Of a DNA stretch of 64,000 nt, positions 1 through 13,276 are shown in pieces. The notes beneath the pieces were generated by a model. The model made no database searches. It was given only the letters and a program-made list of their open reading frames with translations, and was not told where the DNA came from. The translations under genes were made by a program, and so were the position numbers. This DNA comes from Paralvinella palmiformis (lineage: Eukaryota > Annelida > Polychaeta > Terebellida > Alvinellidae). The stretch is taken from contig JAODUP010000227.1 in NCBI GenBank assembly GCA_025642065.1, positions 658,872-722,871 on the forward strand, in the 5' to 3' direction. Position 1 is the first letter of the stretch, and each line of letters opens with the position of its first letter.

Positions 1-1166
1 AGTAAAGTGAATTGCTTTGTTGATAATCATATCATAGGAAACCATGCTCATAGCTCAGCATTTTATTAGAACCCAAATGATATAACATTTCTGTACATTA
101 TCTAACAGAAACATGCACCCTGCTTCATGAATGAAAGCATTTATAAATGGAACAAACAGGGAATCCAGTTTCGATAATTTTCAGTGTCTGATATTTTCAG
201 TGAGGTACAAGTTAACCCACTCGTGATTGTGAGTTGTCTTGGATGGATAAAGTGAAATTAGGTATATCAGTTATTTGTTACTAATGCTGGGATTGTTCAT
301 GTCTGAGATAATGTTCAGATCAGTACTACTTTCTTTCTCAGCAGCAATACCCAATTTGAAGCAGTTCTACCAGTCACAGAACTAACCCTCCGTTTAGTGT
401 TTAATTATGCTTCACTTGCTCTCACACACTCTTTTACATCTGACTATAATTTGGGGAGTAGCATTCATAAACTGTTTCATAAAGACCAACAAGAACGGTC
501 ATATAATAACTCAGACTATTAGATATTTGTGATATCCTCTAATTGTGAAGCCACGGGTGAATAGATACAAAAACTTAGGATGTCATGCTTGAAACTGTAA
601 GAGAACATCATTGATAAGATCAACATTTGTGACAGAAAAAAAAACCTTCCTACAGCAAACAACCAACACTTCATCATATAGGGGGGAGTGGGTGGTTTGT
701 TTCACTTCACCTCTGTTCAAATCTGAAACAATCACATATTGTTGGGGGGGGGGGTGTAGTCCATCGAAAACTATCTAAAAAACATAGACACCTTGAATAG
801 ATTCAAATTTTAGCCTGGAGGTTTGCCAAATATTACTCTAACCACTGTCTTATTATCCATAAATATACCAAAATATTTTCAAATCACCAATTTTATGCAT
901 GTTTATAATATCAAGATGATAACACTGTATTTCTTAAACCTGGATGTATCTTGTAGCTGGCTACAAGTAATGGAAGTGTATCTGGCTAAATAACACTGAT
1001 AAGTATCTATTTTACCAACCATTCTAACCATATTTGAGATGTCTCAGATTACTGGACTCTTGGATACCATATTAATCCCATCATCAACACGTTTTAAGAG
1101 GACTTTATTTGCAATGGTAAGTCAATGAGACATTACCTTCCTAGTTATCAGTAACTATGTATTTAC
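1..1166. other. Intron of the alpha-2/delta gene (beyond exon 19)
   Basis: No coding segment is evident. It holds a short G-tract near 742-755 and a diffuse tRNA-SINE-like scar near 770-850 (CCTGGAGGTTTGCCAAA). Its status as intron is inferred from the donor at 1166. Confidence 0.5.
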
Positions 1167-1305
1167 CTAAGGCCGCTTCGTTAGCTCTGTACTTGACAAC
1201 ATCGGTGATACAACCAAACTCGTTGTCAAATTTTGGTATTGGTCCTTTGTTCTTGTAATAATCATCCAACTCCTCGGGATTTTTTGGGATGCCTTCTAGA
1301 GTTAC
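1167..1305 (-). CDS. alpha-2/delta exon 19 (last exon in window)
   Basis: 139 nt, acceptor TTTCAG and donor GTAAAT, exits in phase 1. Encodes VTLEGIPKNPEELDDYYKN and FGCITDVVKYRANEAALG. Further exons with the distal cysteines and membrane anchor must lie to the left of position 1. Confidence 0.82.
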
Positions 1306-4300
1306 CTGAAATTGAAAAACTGGAGTCCTTAGTTTGACATCAGCGTATGGGGTGGAGGAGGGGGGGGGGTGTCTGATAGAGGATTGATTCAGTACTCTGA
1401 TGATACAGATGGAAATGCCAAGAATTCAATTGATATATTAAGTAACTCCCAGAATACAAATGAAACAGTAAACAATTTACAAACTTCAATGTGGTATAAC
1501 AGATAATTTGTAGAATTTAAATTTCAGTTAAAAACGGATCAGATGATGATGATTGATGTTTTACAGCCACTTTTGTGCACGTGGCAGGCTAAATGGGCCG
1601 AGCAACCTCCAAAGGTAATGAAGCAAAGTCAAAGATGAAACAACCTTCAGATATACCCACGCCAAAATTTGAACATGGGTGTTAGTGATCTGTGGTCCAA
1701 CACGCTACTGCTAGACCACGAAGGCACCCTAAAAAGATTGGGCAGAACCATGCCACACGGCCATTCCAGTATTTAGCACAAATAAATTATCTTACAATTC
1801 TTGCTATACTGTACATTAAATTTTTGTCCTTTGTTTTAAATGTGTTTCTTGATTCAGTTATTCAATGAGATTAGTGAAACTAATACTTTAGAGAGGTCAA
1901 TCTAAGAAAACAGTACTGACGTAGAAGCTTCACATAAACCAATGACTGAATGTAGTCACTTTAATTAGCAATATTCCCAATCATCTATCTTCACACATGT
2001 TAACATTAGATCCATATTCTAACATTACAGTTTGTGATAAACTCGTACACAATGAGAAAACAACATAGGATAGAACACAATGAATAATCAGAATTTAACC
2101 AAATATCAGTAGTACAAAAGGTTATTTCATGTCATGTCTGCATTTGGATATCTTTCATGACATGTAGCAGAATACAACAGGCCAATTAGAAATTCCAAAA
2201 TAGAGGGGATACATCTTTCACAGAACTGTTGCCATGGTATTAGTTTGCTAGCATGCTTATTCTGTTGTTTTCAATATATTCTACAGTGCTTATAGTTCTG
2301 AAATTTAAGTGTTGTTTTCAAAAAAGTCTTTTTGTTATATTCTAACCAACAGCTTAGACAGGAGAGCCAATCTCAGGCTAATAGAAAATCAGAATTGAGC
2401 AGACCCTGGAACAGACTTGTTATTAACTGTGACATCATGTACCTGTAACATTTTGGGATGCTAACCTTCGGAGCATAAGGAGAGATGCTGCAGACACCCT
2501 GAAAGTCAAGAGATTCTTTGCGCTGGAAGAAGCCGTGCTTGTAGATAAGGTCCTTCATTACCTCGCCTTCCTTCTTACCCATGGTGACGCCTTTATATTT
2601 GCTGACATCCAAATTATCTGCTGTCAAAAAGTCGGGATCAATGATCAGGTTGGCACTGTTATCAAATAGATAACATCTGGAATATAAACAAAGAAAAAAC
2701 TAAACAAAAAGACTGATACCTTTACAACTAACCACCACCAAACTCCCATCCCACCCACGCACATCTATTTCACAGAAAAACCTAGTTCTATCAAAAGGCT
2801 GTTTCATCTAAAATTTCACTTCATTAGCTTTGAAGTTACATATCATAGGCACAAAAGAGACATTAATAGAAGGGAAGAAGAAATGAGTGAAATGCATGCA
2901 GCTATCTAGCTCCCAATGAAAACCACAACTTTGAGCAAGAAAGTAGAAATTTAGGGGGAAATTTTTAATCCAAAGTACATGACAAGTCAACAATGACTGC
3001 CAACATGTCCACAAAGTAACTGTATAAATCATTCGAAAAACGTCGAACTTTTAACACAATATAGCTAATATGTTCACATCCAAGAGTTTTTTAAATATTG
3101 GGCATAAAATATTGAGTCACGTTTACCAAACATCAATTTCATCATTCCCGCTTCCCAAAATTACCTTTCAGGTAAAGCTATGGATCTATATGTCTGACTG
3201 TCTACACAAGATACCATATTGACATCCATATTTCATACACTTTTTAAATTTTATACATGGTATATACATAAAACATAATTAACTAATAATCTCAGTTTTG
3301 AAGCAAGACCAATCTGTTCACTAATTAGGTTCATATACAGTGTTATGCTTTGCTCTCATATATGATCCGTCGGTGTGTGTTATGAAATATGAATTTACTA
3401 GTAACAATAACATTACATCATATTAATTTCCCTTGAGTCTAAATCTAGCAGACATTAAGCAAATCAAATGATATGGAAACAGATCTCGCAAGCAGCCAAC
3501 ATTGATTGCATATCACGATATAAAATTTACAGATGCCCATAAGAATTATAATTGGTTTTAAATCACTCAAAACAGAAAACCAATCCCATTCAAATTTCCA
3601 AAACACAACAATCCCAAGTTTATTGACAACCCCCCCTGCCAAGACTGACCTGGTCTCACATTCGGGTTCACCATCGGGACAATCATATTTCTGGCCACAG
3701 GACTTCTTGCCATCACTGGCCTGCATTGTGGACATGGCAATCTCATGAAATCTGCTGTACAAGATATCGAGGCTCGTTACAGCCTCAACACGTTCAGTGG
3801 CACAGCGTGGCGAGTCACGATTTGGACCCGGTGCCTGACTCAGATAGCATACACCTGAAGGGTAGATGGAAACATTTCTACAGATGTTTATGACTCTCTG
3901 CCATATTGCAATTATTTAATAACAAATATAAAACCTAAAAATCATTTTTAACAGTTAACCTTACTTAAAATTAACCCGTTTTTAAATAAAATAACTGAAA
4001 TTCGAAATGGATAATTAACATTTGACATAAGTCTGTGAAATCACATATTTCTATCTGATGGATATGACTGTTTATTCCTGTCATTATGATTACTCTTACT
4101 GTACTAGCCCATATGTCAACAAACTTAACAGTAACATGTGGTCATACGTCATCAATTTAGATGAGTTGGCTTAATCTTTATGCACCATAGATTACAGAAA
4201 TCCACTTTATTTATTACTACTACTGTAATACTGTTCCAATCATGTTATTTCAATATTAGTGCTGATGTAATATTATGGCTTGGCTAATCCAAAGAAAATA

Positions 4301-7300
4301 AAATGATTATGTTAAGAAACCTTCAGCTATGTATACATATATACACACATAGTCTCACCCAAACATCCTATACATTCAGTTCTCTGTTTAAATACTTTGT
4401 TATGACTCACATCATATTCTGATGAGCACAGAAAAAATCAAATTAATATAGGAACAAACAATTAAATATGTAAACAATTATTTATCAGAAAGAGCCCAGG
4501 TACTTAGGTCAATATCATAAACATCAACTAGATAACAATTACTATGATCGGACGTATTGTGTCAACAAGTACTAGAACTAGTACAAGTACTACAACTAGT
4601 ACAAGTACTACAACTAGTACAAGTACTACAACTAGTACAAGTACTAGAGCTGCCAGTTAGTTAAATGCATCACTTATGTCTGGCCATCAACATAAGAATA
4701 TGTTCCCAAACACTGATGCCTATATTTATTTGTACTTTTAGAGGAATACATAGACCTGTACTTAGAAGGTAAGAGCATTTGTAACTAAATACACAGTCCA
4801 TGTACTCGCCATCTCTGGCAGAAATACACATGGTGACATGCTCCACTATAAGACATCTTTTCCATCATGCTAAGCATATAATCTCTTCTATGCCTCCACC
4901 AACAACAGTTCAAATGATACCCACCTATAATGCAATCAGCATCTGAGTCACATCTACATCCCCCAGGTAATGGCTTCGTCAAATTGTTGCACTCGTCATC
5001 TGTCCTCGGAGTCATGCCTTCAAATAAAGCTTGCGATATTGTGATGATTTTGCCAACACCAGCTGCATCCATGTAAGCTGTTGATATGGATGTCTTAGAG
5101 GGTGCAGAGGATGCTCGCATAAACCACGGTCGCCTAGCAATGGGAAGAATGTATATAATTAAGATATATACATGTCAACAAGCAAAAGAACCAAGAAGGA
5201 AATTTTAAGTTCATATGACTAAGCTGTCTACAGACGCCAACATTTTATTTAGCTTTGGTTGTAAAGCTTCCATATTCATAAACTCCAATCCCCAACAACC
5301 ACATTTTTGCGGGTGTAATAATAAAAACTGAATTATAATAACTATTAAAAGAATCTAAATATTCCCATTATATATTCAAATTGCTGATGATGATCTGCAT
5401 AGGCTACAAAAATATATATATTTAAGCAGCATCAATTTAAGTAAAAGACTATTGATCTATTAAAAATCTATTGCTGCAGTTTCAGAGCTGTGAACATTTT
5501 AGACTAACTGAAAAAAAAAGGAAATGTTTTATTTTGTAGATAGGTCTGTCTCTAGGGTAAGACAAAACAAGGTGAAGGCCAAAGTCTAAAGGTTGCTCTA
5601 TAACACAAATTACTATACCCAGAAAAGCCATGTTTCATAGATAAACATTCTAAACAAATAAAGATAATAATTCATTATTGTGTGTGTGTGTGTGTGTGTG
5701 TCTCTCTGTACGTGTGTGTGTTTGTGTGTGTGAGAGAGAACGTACAGAAGCCTAAGTATGTACCTTGAAGGGTCATAACTTCGAGTTGACCTGTGACCTG
5801 GATAAGTTCTAAAGACTCCACTCCTCATACCGACATAAGTCCATTTGACATCCTCGATCCCCTCAAAATTACGTATTCTCCAGAGCTTTTCTATTGGCTG
5901 AGTAATCAAAACATCAGCTCTGTCATGGACAAAATACAAAATGTAATCTTTAATCACTGGTATTTAGTGCACTGGAAGCTTCTTCATTACAAGTGCACCC
6001 CATTTATGACTTTGTTAATTATCACTGTGATAAATACAACCAACCACCAACATTTTGTCATAAACGGGAAAGAACCTGGACAAAAAATTAAAAATTATAA
6101 CAATACTTATTTGACTAATTAATTAAAACAGGGTTAAAAAGGTCACACTCTCAAACCGGTCTACACTAACCTGACACTTTTCACATAACGACTCCGTTTC
6201 TCTTGATCACAGCCATAATCTGGCGTGTCACTGTTTATGTATCGATGGGCAGCCACAGTCTTCTGGGCGAGGTCATCATCATAGAAGTAAGCATTAGGAT
6301 CACAGTGACATTTTGGGGCCAGGAAAATGCTCGAGTGTAGATAGGAGACACGCAGACCTGGGTATTTCTTCTCGTTATACTTCACCTGAAGATACTCAAA
6401 TGTACCAGGAAACTTCTGCCTCGCTATCTTGCTGTTATACTCGATGAGTAGATTGAAGTAGCTCTTTTCGTAGTTGGCCTTATCTTCTGGTTCCTGTGCC
6501 CGACGGAACACCTAAGGAAGAGGCATCAACAATAAACATCAAACAGAAAGAGGACACAGTTTGATTCAGGCAAAGGCTCAGACTTAAATGCGTTTGGAGA
6601 GCCGTATAAACGTCATGACACATGCAGTCTGTGAAACAGGAACATTTATCTGTACAGCCTCACTGAAGTAATAATTATCCAAGAGCTGATGCAAATAAAG
6701 TTTCATTTATCATGGTGTAGTTCAGCAGATTGTATTATATGTTAGAGGATAGACCAGTGGCTAGTTAGTTATATACTAACTATTATTTATTTCCAAGATG
6801 ACGTAGCAGTGTTTGATATCTTAGTTACCTTATCTGTGTCAGAAAGACTGAAGGCAAATGAATATTCAGAATCATTCAAAGCTGCATAATAAAATGTTGC
6901 AGCAAGGTACTTCTGAAAATACAAAAAAAAAATGTCAGCTATAGTAAAAATGCAGGGTTATACAGGGATATGGAAATATGCGAACATCATGATTATATAT
7001 ACATGCCGAGATTAAATATATATTAAAAGCACATCATTTAAGGGGGTCCAAGAAGTATCCAGTTTCATCAGTATTACTATTATTAGGAAATAGAAACTGA
7101 TGCAAAACATATTTACAAAAAAAACAAACAGTTAACAGATAATTCAAATGACCTTCACTTACCCCACCACGTCCTTTACGAGCCTTCTCTACACGTATAT
7201 GACCAGTTTTACCGGCAGTCATGTCTTTGATGACTTGCGAGAACTCTGGAGGGTTACGATCTTTATCCTGCTCCAGATGTTGTATAGGGATGAAGATTGG

Positions 7301-10300
7301 GTCATCCACAAGCTGAGGAAGAAGAATCAAATTAATTATCTCTATAAATAATGAGAGAAATAAATAGGTAATTTAGCGATCTTAAAGAGTTAGAACATTA
7401 ACCATGGAACTCTGTATCTCACTGTTTATACCTTTGTGCTTGGCTTAAGTCGAGGATGAAATATTGCCTCTCCATATTTATTCATCAGAAAAGAATAAAC
7501 TGTTCCCCACTGATGACGACTGAGAAAGTTCTCAATCTCATCCAGTGTTGCATCAATTCCAGCCACACCAATAGTTCTGTGGATACACGAATGAGATTAA
7601 AGTTAAAAACTAATTATGTTTTATAAAGCACTAATGACACTTAAACACATGAATTTCATACTGCTCTTTAAAAAAAAGATGTCTGTATACATCAGTTCCA
7701 GTTACTAAATGTCACACCTGAATTGATAAAAAAGATTACAAAACACACATCAAGAGTATTTAAAAATAATACCAAAAACATTAAAACAAGGTAAGAAAAT
7801 TATAAATAAAACAATGGATGCTAAAAATGACTACCATTAGTATGAAATATAAAAAGCTGTCAAACATTATGAATAAAATGATTTAAGTATAAAAATGGAC
7901 TAAAACCCTATGTGTGTTCAAATGATTTTTGAGAATATTCAGTCTTCTGACTGGACAAAAAGGGGATAAATTTATTTATGTAAAGCTCTCAAATAATATA
8001 CTGTATGACCCTACCAGTATTGCTTTTAACATAATATACTAACCATATATTCAGTGATATAATTCACAGTCACTTCACTGCCAAATAATTCTACAGATTA
8101 GTCAATCAAGAGAATTATTTGTAACATTTGACAACCTATTTCAGTCTATCTGACCTAGTTTTCTGAGTTAATTCAAGTCACACAATTATCTGCCCACTGA
8201 GGCCCCTGACCCAGTATCTATAATGTAACCATGTTAAACACAGTGATCACACCTGAACCATTAATTCAGATAATATACTCACTGTCCAGTTACTTCACTG
8301 ATACAAGGTATGGCATATGTGACCATGAGACCAAGGCCAAAGGCATCCAAATAGGGTGACGTCCAGATGCCATCACTGTTCTTGGCATTCCTTGAAAGAA
8401 AGTCAAAGTAGTTGCTCATTTGTGTGATGAGGTTTTCTCCAATCATCAGCTTCTTCATGCTGCCACGATGTTCACAGGCCAATTTTCCAGGAAACAGTTC
8501 CCCTTCATCAATTGTCAGATAGCTAAATATACGAGCCTGGAAGTGGTATAAAATAGCATTGTATCTCCGGTAGTTAAGGATGTCTCTATAGGGAATGGAC
8601 AGTAGTACACAGCATCAGTTAATTATAATCATTATAGAACTGATTAAATGACTGTCACACAAAAATCTAAATCTAGTCCTAACAGTATTTCTTGAACTAG
8701 TTAATATATATCTTTCTGAAAAGACAGTGGCAAGACTGATAAATATCATGAATTTCAATTTATTTACCATGTTTACATAGTGTTGTTTTCTTATAAATTA
8801 AATATCGCATTAATATTAGAAGTAACTACTCACCTGAGGACTGGTATTAGCATTCTTTTTGGTAGCCATATCCCACACTTTAGTCCAATTATATTTACAT
8901 ATTGGTCCAGGAACATAACCACTCCGAGTGTAGTAACCTGAAAAATATCACATTTAAGATGAATTTTATCATTTACATCATTCTGCTGTGTTGAGCTGTT
9001 TAGCCTTGATCCTGGTCAAAGCTGGGATATATGGATGAGAGGTGTCTGCCTAGGGAAACAAATTCCACAAATAAAGTTATGGACTGGATTTCAACCTACA
9101 ACCTGGAGGTTTGCAGTGAAGTACTCTAACTAATGCACCATGAGAATGCTCTTTACAACAATTGTCAATGACTTTATGCTTTACATGATTTGTTGATTCC
9201 ATTTTTATGTGAATGCTAATATCTTAAAACATTATGAGTTACTAAAATCTCATAATCACCAGAGCTCTGGGTGTATATAATTACTGAACTATGGCATCAT
9301 GATCCAGGTAGGTTGATATCCTACCTGCAGTTATCAGTCCACACATATTATTGGTCATCATATAGTTTACAGTATTCAGAGGAAAAGTGAAAATGATACT
9401 ATTAATAATTTGATCAGAAGACTTTATTTAGCCTCAGTACTTATTACACTTGGGCTAAGGGCAAGTTCCCTACAGAAGTGAGAGAACCGAAAGAGAACAT
9501 CTCACAGATAGAGGGAACACTTAGATTTGTAGCTGAACCCAGAAAAGTCTGCAACAGCGTGCACTATGGCTGTGCCCCAGAAACACACAAGATTAGAGGC
9601 TAGATTAATATAAAATATTCCTACATGGCATAAAGTTGTCAACTGCATCTATCTGAGGATGAATATCTCTGGAATCTAACCTTAAATGTACTTTCCATGA
9701 TACAACCATCACTACAACACAACATCTGATCCATAATAATTCCTAACCTACCTGGTCCACATCTGACTTCTTCACCATCTGTATCCTGACCATCAGTCAC
9801 AAACACAATTGTTGATTGACATCCTGTCCTTGTCTTCCCTGACAAAAGGTCAAAGGCTACCTCTATGCCTTTCCTATAAACAATATAAACAATATTGACA
9901 GGATGAAATTTTAATTTCTATGTCCAAATTCAGCAGTGATTTATATTCTGACAAGCTCCCGCATGTTTAGCAGGATGTTGCAATACAAGTACTAAAATAT
10001 GTTATTGGCATCGACCTTTTGTGTCAGGTCCTCAAGTTTTAAAAATATTCCTAGTGGCCCCTTTAATTTTATTTTAAATTAAAACACTGGTTTACTATGC
10101 CTTGTTGTTGAGAGCGATGAGTAAAATTGTAATCGAATGATAATATTTGTCAAAAACACCATTTAATCTGGCTTGCCTAACCAGTGTTTGACATTAACAC
10201 TTGCCTAATTGCCACTGGAAACGTAATCATGGTGTTAGGCAATATAAATATATAATAGCAGCACAACCTTTTCTCAGCTAATGGAAACAAATACAAATAT

Positions 10301-13213
10301 TGGCAAACCATGAAAAGTCCAGTGAATGAATGAATGAACGAATTTATTTCCAATCTACGTACATATATATTCACATTTAATCATGATATATATAATAATA
10401 ATTTAATAGTGTAAGATTGGAGGGGCCTATATAGCTAATGAAGCTGTCTTCCCATAGGCCATTGTTATTTATGATGACACATCTGTTCACCTTCAAAACT
10501 AAATCGCAAATATAGCTATTTTCTTGGCAAACAGAACCATGATCATGTTAATTTTAATGTACCCACCAGTAAATTTTCTAAACGAATATAAATTAACATT
10601 GGAAGATTATTGGACAAGCATCAAAAAGCTTGATGTTTGCAGTGTGCATTTGGTAGGAACCACACAAGTGAATAAAAGATCATTTGAGAGTGAACGGATT
10701 TCTTTTGAGGCACTCCTACTTTTTACTCCATCCTCCCTAAACAAAGAGCCAATATTTCTCACACTGATACATATTAATATTTATCTAAATGTGGCTGAAT
10801 ACTATCTACAACACAGAACAATTCACACACCACTTACTCTAATTCACTGGTGCCACCTGGCTCCAGGTTATAAATCTTCTCAATGAGATCTTTTCGATGA
10901 GCAATTGTTGCCTGGACGAGGTGATCCTGCTGACAACTGAGAACATCTGTTGAGAACAAATGCCACCTGAAATGGTGAGGGATAGAAAATTACTGAATGA
11001 ATCTCAAACAGATGAATCAGCGTCAATTAGCGGAGGAGTGTGTGGAGTTTAAAGACGAGTTGACACAAATTAGGGCAGTCTCTGTTCTAAAACATTGATA
11101 ATAATGAATAATCCAGATAACTCTTGAAGTGAGTGACTCGAGTTTAACAGTACATCATCGGACATAATGTTATTTAGTGTTAACTCATTTTAGATGCCTC
11201 TTGTGATAATTCTAAACCCTCACACAAAGGGAGTGACCATCATATTAGACCTCTTAAATATATACATCAGGTACTATATCTCTTAAGGGAGCATACGACT
11301 CAGACTACTATAATCCCAGTTCAGTTCATGGAAGTTCTTTGCCCAAAGCATAAGAAGAAGTACCTCCCCTATCCCAGTCTGTGGAATAAATTGTCTTACC
11401 CAGTGACATCTCAGATGGTATTTTATAAAGTTAATAAAATCCACTTGTTTAAATTAGGTAATTAGTAATAATACTTTATTATTGCTGTTAATTGTATCTG
11501 TCTACATATATGTTTCTTATTAAAAACAGTTTTAGTGGTTTGAATCATAAGATATTTATTTGTGTTTTTAATATCAAGTGTGTTACATCAACGTTTGCTG
11601 ATTATGGCTCTATATTAATTAATACAAAGCAATAGATGATCTCATTCATATAAAGAGAATGTCTACATCTAATGGATACTGACTTTCCAACTTCGTCCCA
11701 ATGGCTGGCACGAGCACAGACCACGTTAACATAATCTTGTCTCGTGAGCGTGTTGATGACTGTTTTGGCAACAGCTTGAGCAATGGAAAACTTCTCCCCC
11801 TTCATTGATAAACTGAAAATAAAGTAAACAATCAGATTCCAACCTGAATTAATGACAATCTAGGTAAACTAAACACCTCTCTGTTTTGGTCATCCGATGC
11901 CATCCACCTGTCTCTGCTTGCCACCCATGTTCACGTTATTACTCTAAAATTAAATATATTCAAAATCTGCTGCCTGCACACCACCCAATGGCCATGGTCT
12001 GCCTTTGCTTGACATTAACCTTTAGTTACCTCAAACGACCATCTCCAAAAATAACAATAATACATTAATAGTTTCTTACTTACCTACAGTCTAACACAAT
12101 GACCACATCCTTCGGTCCACTTGTTGCAGCAATGTACCATGGTCTGATACGAGGATCGTAATCATTATAAAATCCGGCAAAGTTTGTGTCCCATTCTCGT
12201 CCTGGATATAGACGAGACAGTCCAGCAGTGGAACCAAAGTACTGCCATCTGGTGGTGAAAATGGTGAACAAAAAAGCAATATAAAACACAGCAACATTGT
12301 ACAAGAGTCAAGGGTAACATTTTTTATTTAAAAAACCACAACAGATGTCTTTCTTATCAAAATGCTTAGTGTTATATCCTAAACAGTCACAAATAGCAAT
12401 GGCCAGAGGGCATTTATTGATAGTGTCATGAATAAATCCTGACGAGTTGCAAATAGCATTCATTCACTTTCAGGGAGCAGAAAATCCTATTTTATTATCA
12501 AAGCTGTCAGCTAGTAGAAGAATAGAATAAGCTTCCTGTGCTTCATGTCTGAGAACACTCTGGAGTAACAGAGGCCACATCCTTTTTGGCCATTCCAGAT
12601 CCTTAGCTATTTTTTCAAAGTGTTGGAAATCTTCATCAACTTCTGCTTCATGATATTTTCATTAAATACAATAAAGGAAATGGGGGGGAGCAGCATAACC
12701 TTGTAAAGGTTGTCTTCCTGCTACCCCCAAATAAACTACAAATATTAATACTAATATTATGTAAGAGAGTGACAGAAGAATGGCATGTTGTAAGTGCACC
12801 CAAAATGAAACTTCACCCAGCACGGTGAGATGAAATATAATAATACAAAATGGGATGAGGGAAATGACTTTTATAGTTATAAAGATGTATGTCAATCATC
12901 ACAGTGTGGATTATGCCACAAGGGATTTTTCCAGCAGAATAAACTGTCTATTGTTATACCGAGGAATTTGTAAGAGGTTGCTTGTGACAAAATTCCACCA
13001 TTAATTGTTATAGAGTAATCGGAAAGATCACGTTTTAGTGGTTGGTCTATCACCATATATCGAGTTTTTGTTGCATTTATAGCTAATTTATTCGCACAAA
13101 ACCAAAGATGAATTTGCCCTGTTAAATAGACTTGCCAAATCAGCATCAGAAAGAAACACTGTCGTGTCATCTGCAAAAGACAAAATATTTTCAGTTGTGC
13201 TATTTGAGATATC

Positions 13214-13276
<63 letters not shown>

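Noticed and set aside
10524..10886. 120-codon plus-strand frame
   Set aside because: Its end overlaps alpha-2/delta exon 7 on the opposite strand, it lacks coding character and no family fits.
9752..12248. Alternative identity as CACHD1
   Set aside because: CACHD1 shares the VWA/Cache plan, but its MIDAS is degenerate and it carries a different C-terminal region. Here all MIDAS ligands are present and the distal cysteine blocks match alpha-2/delta.
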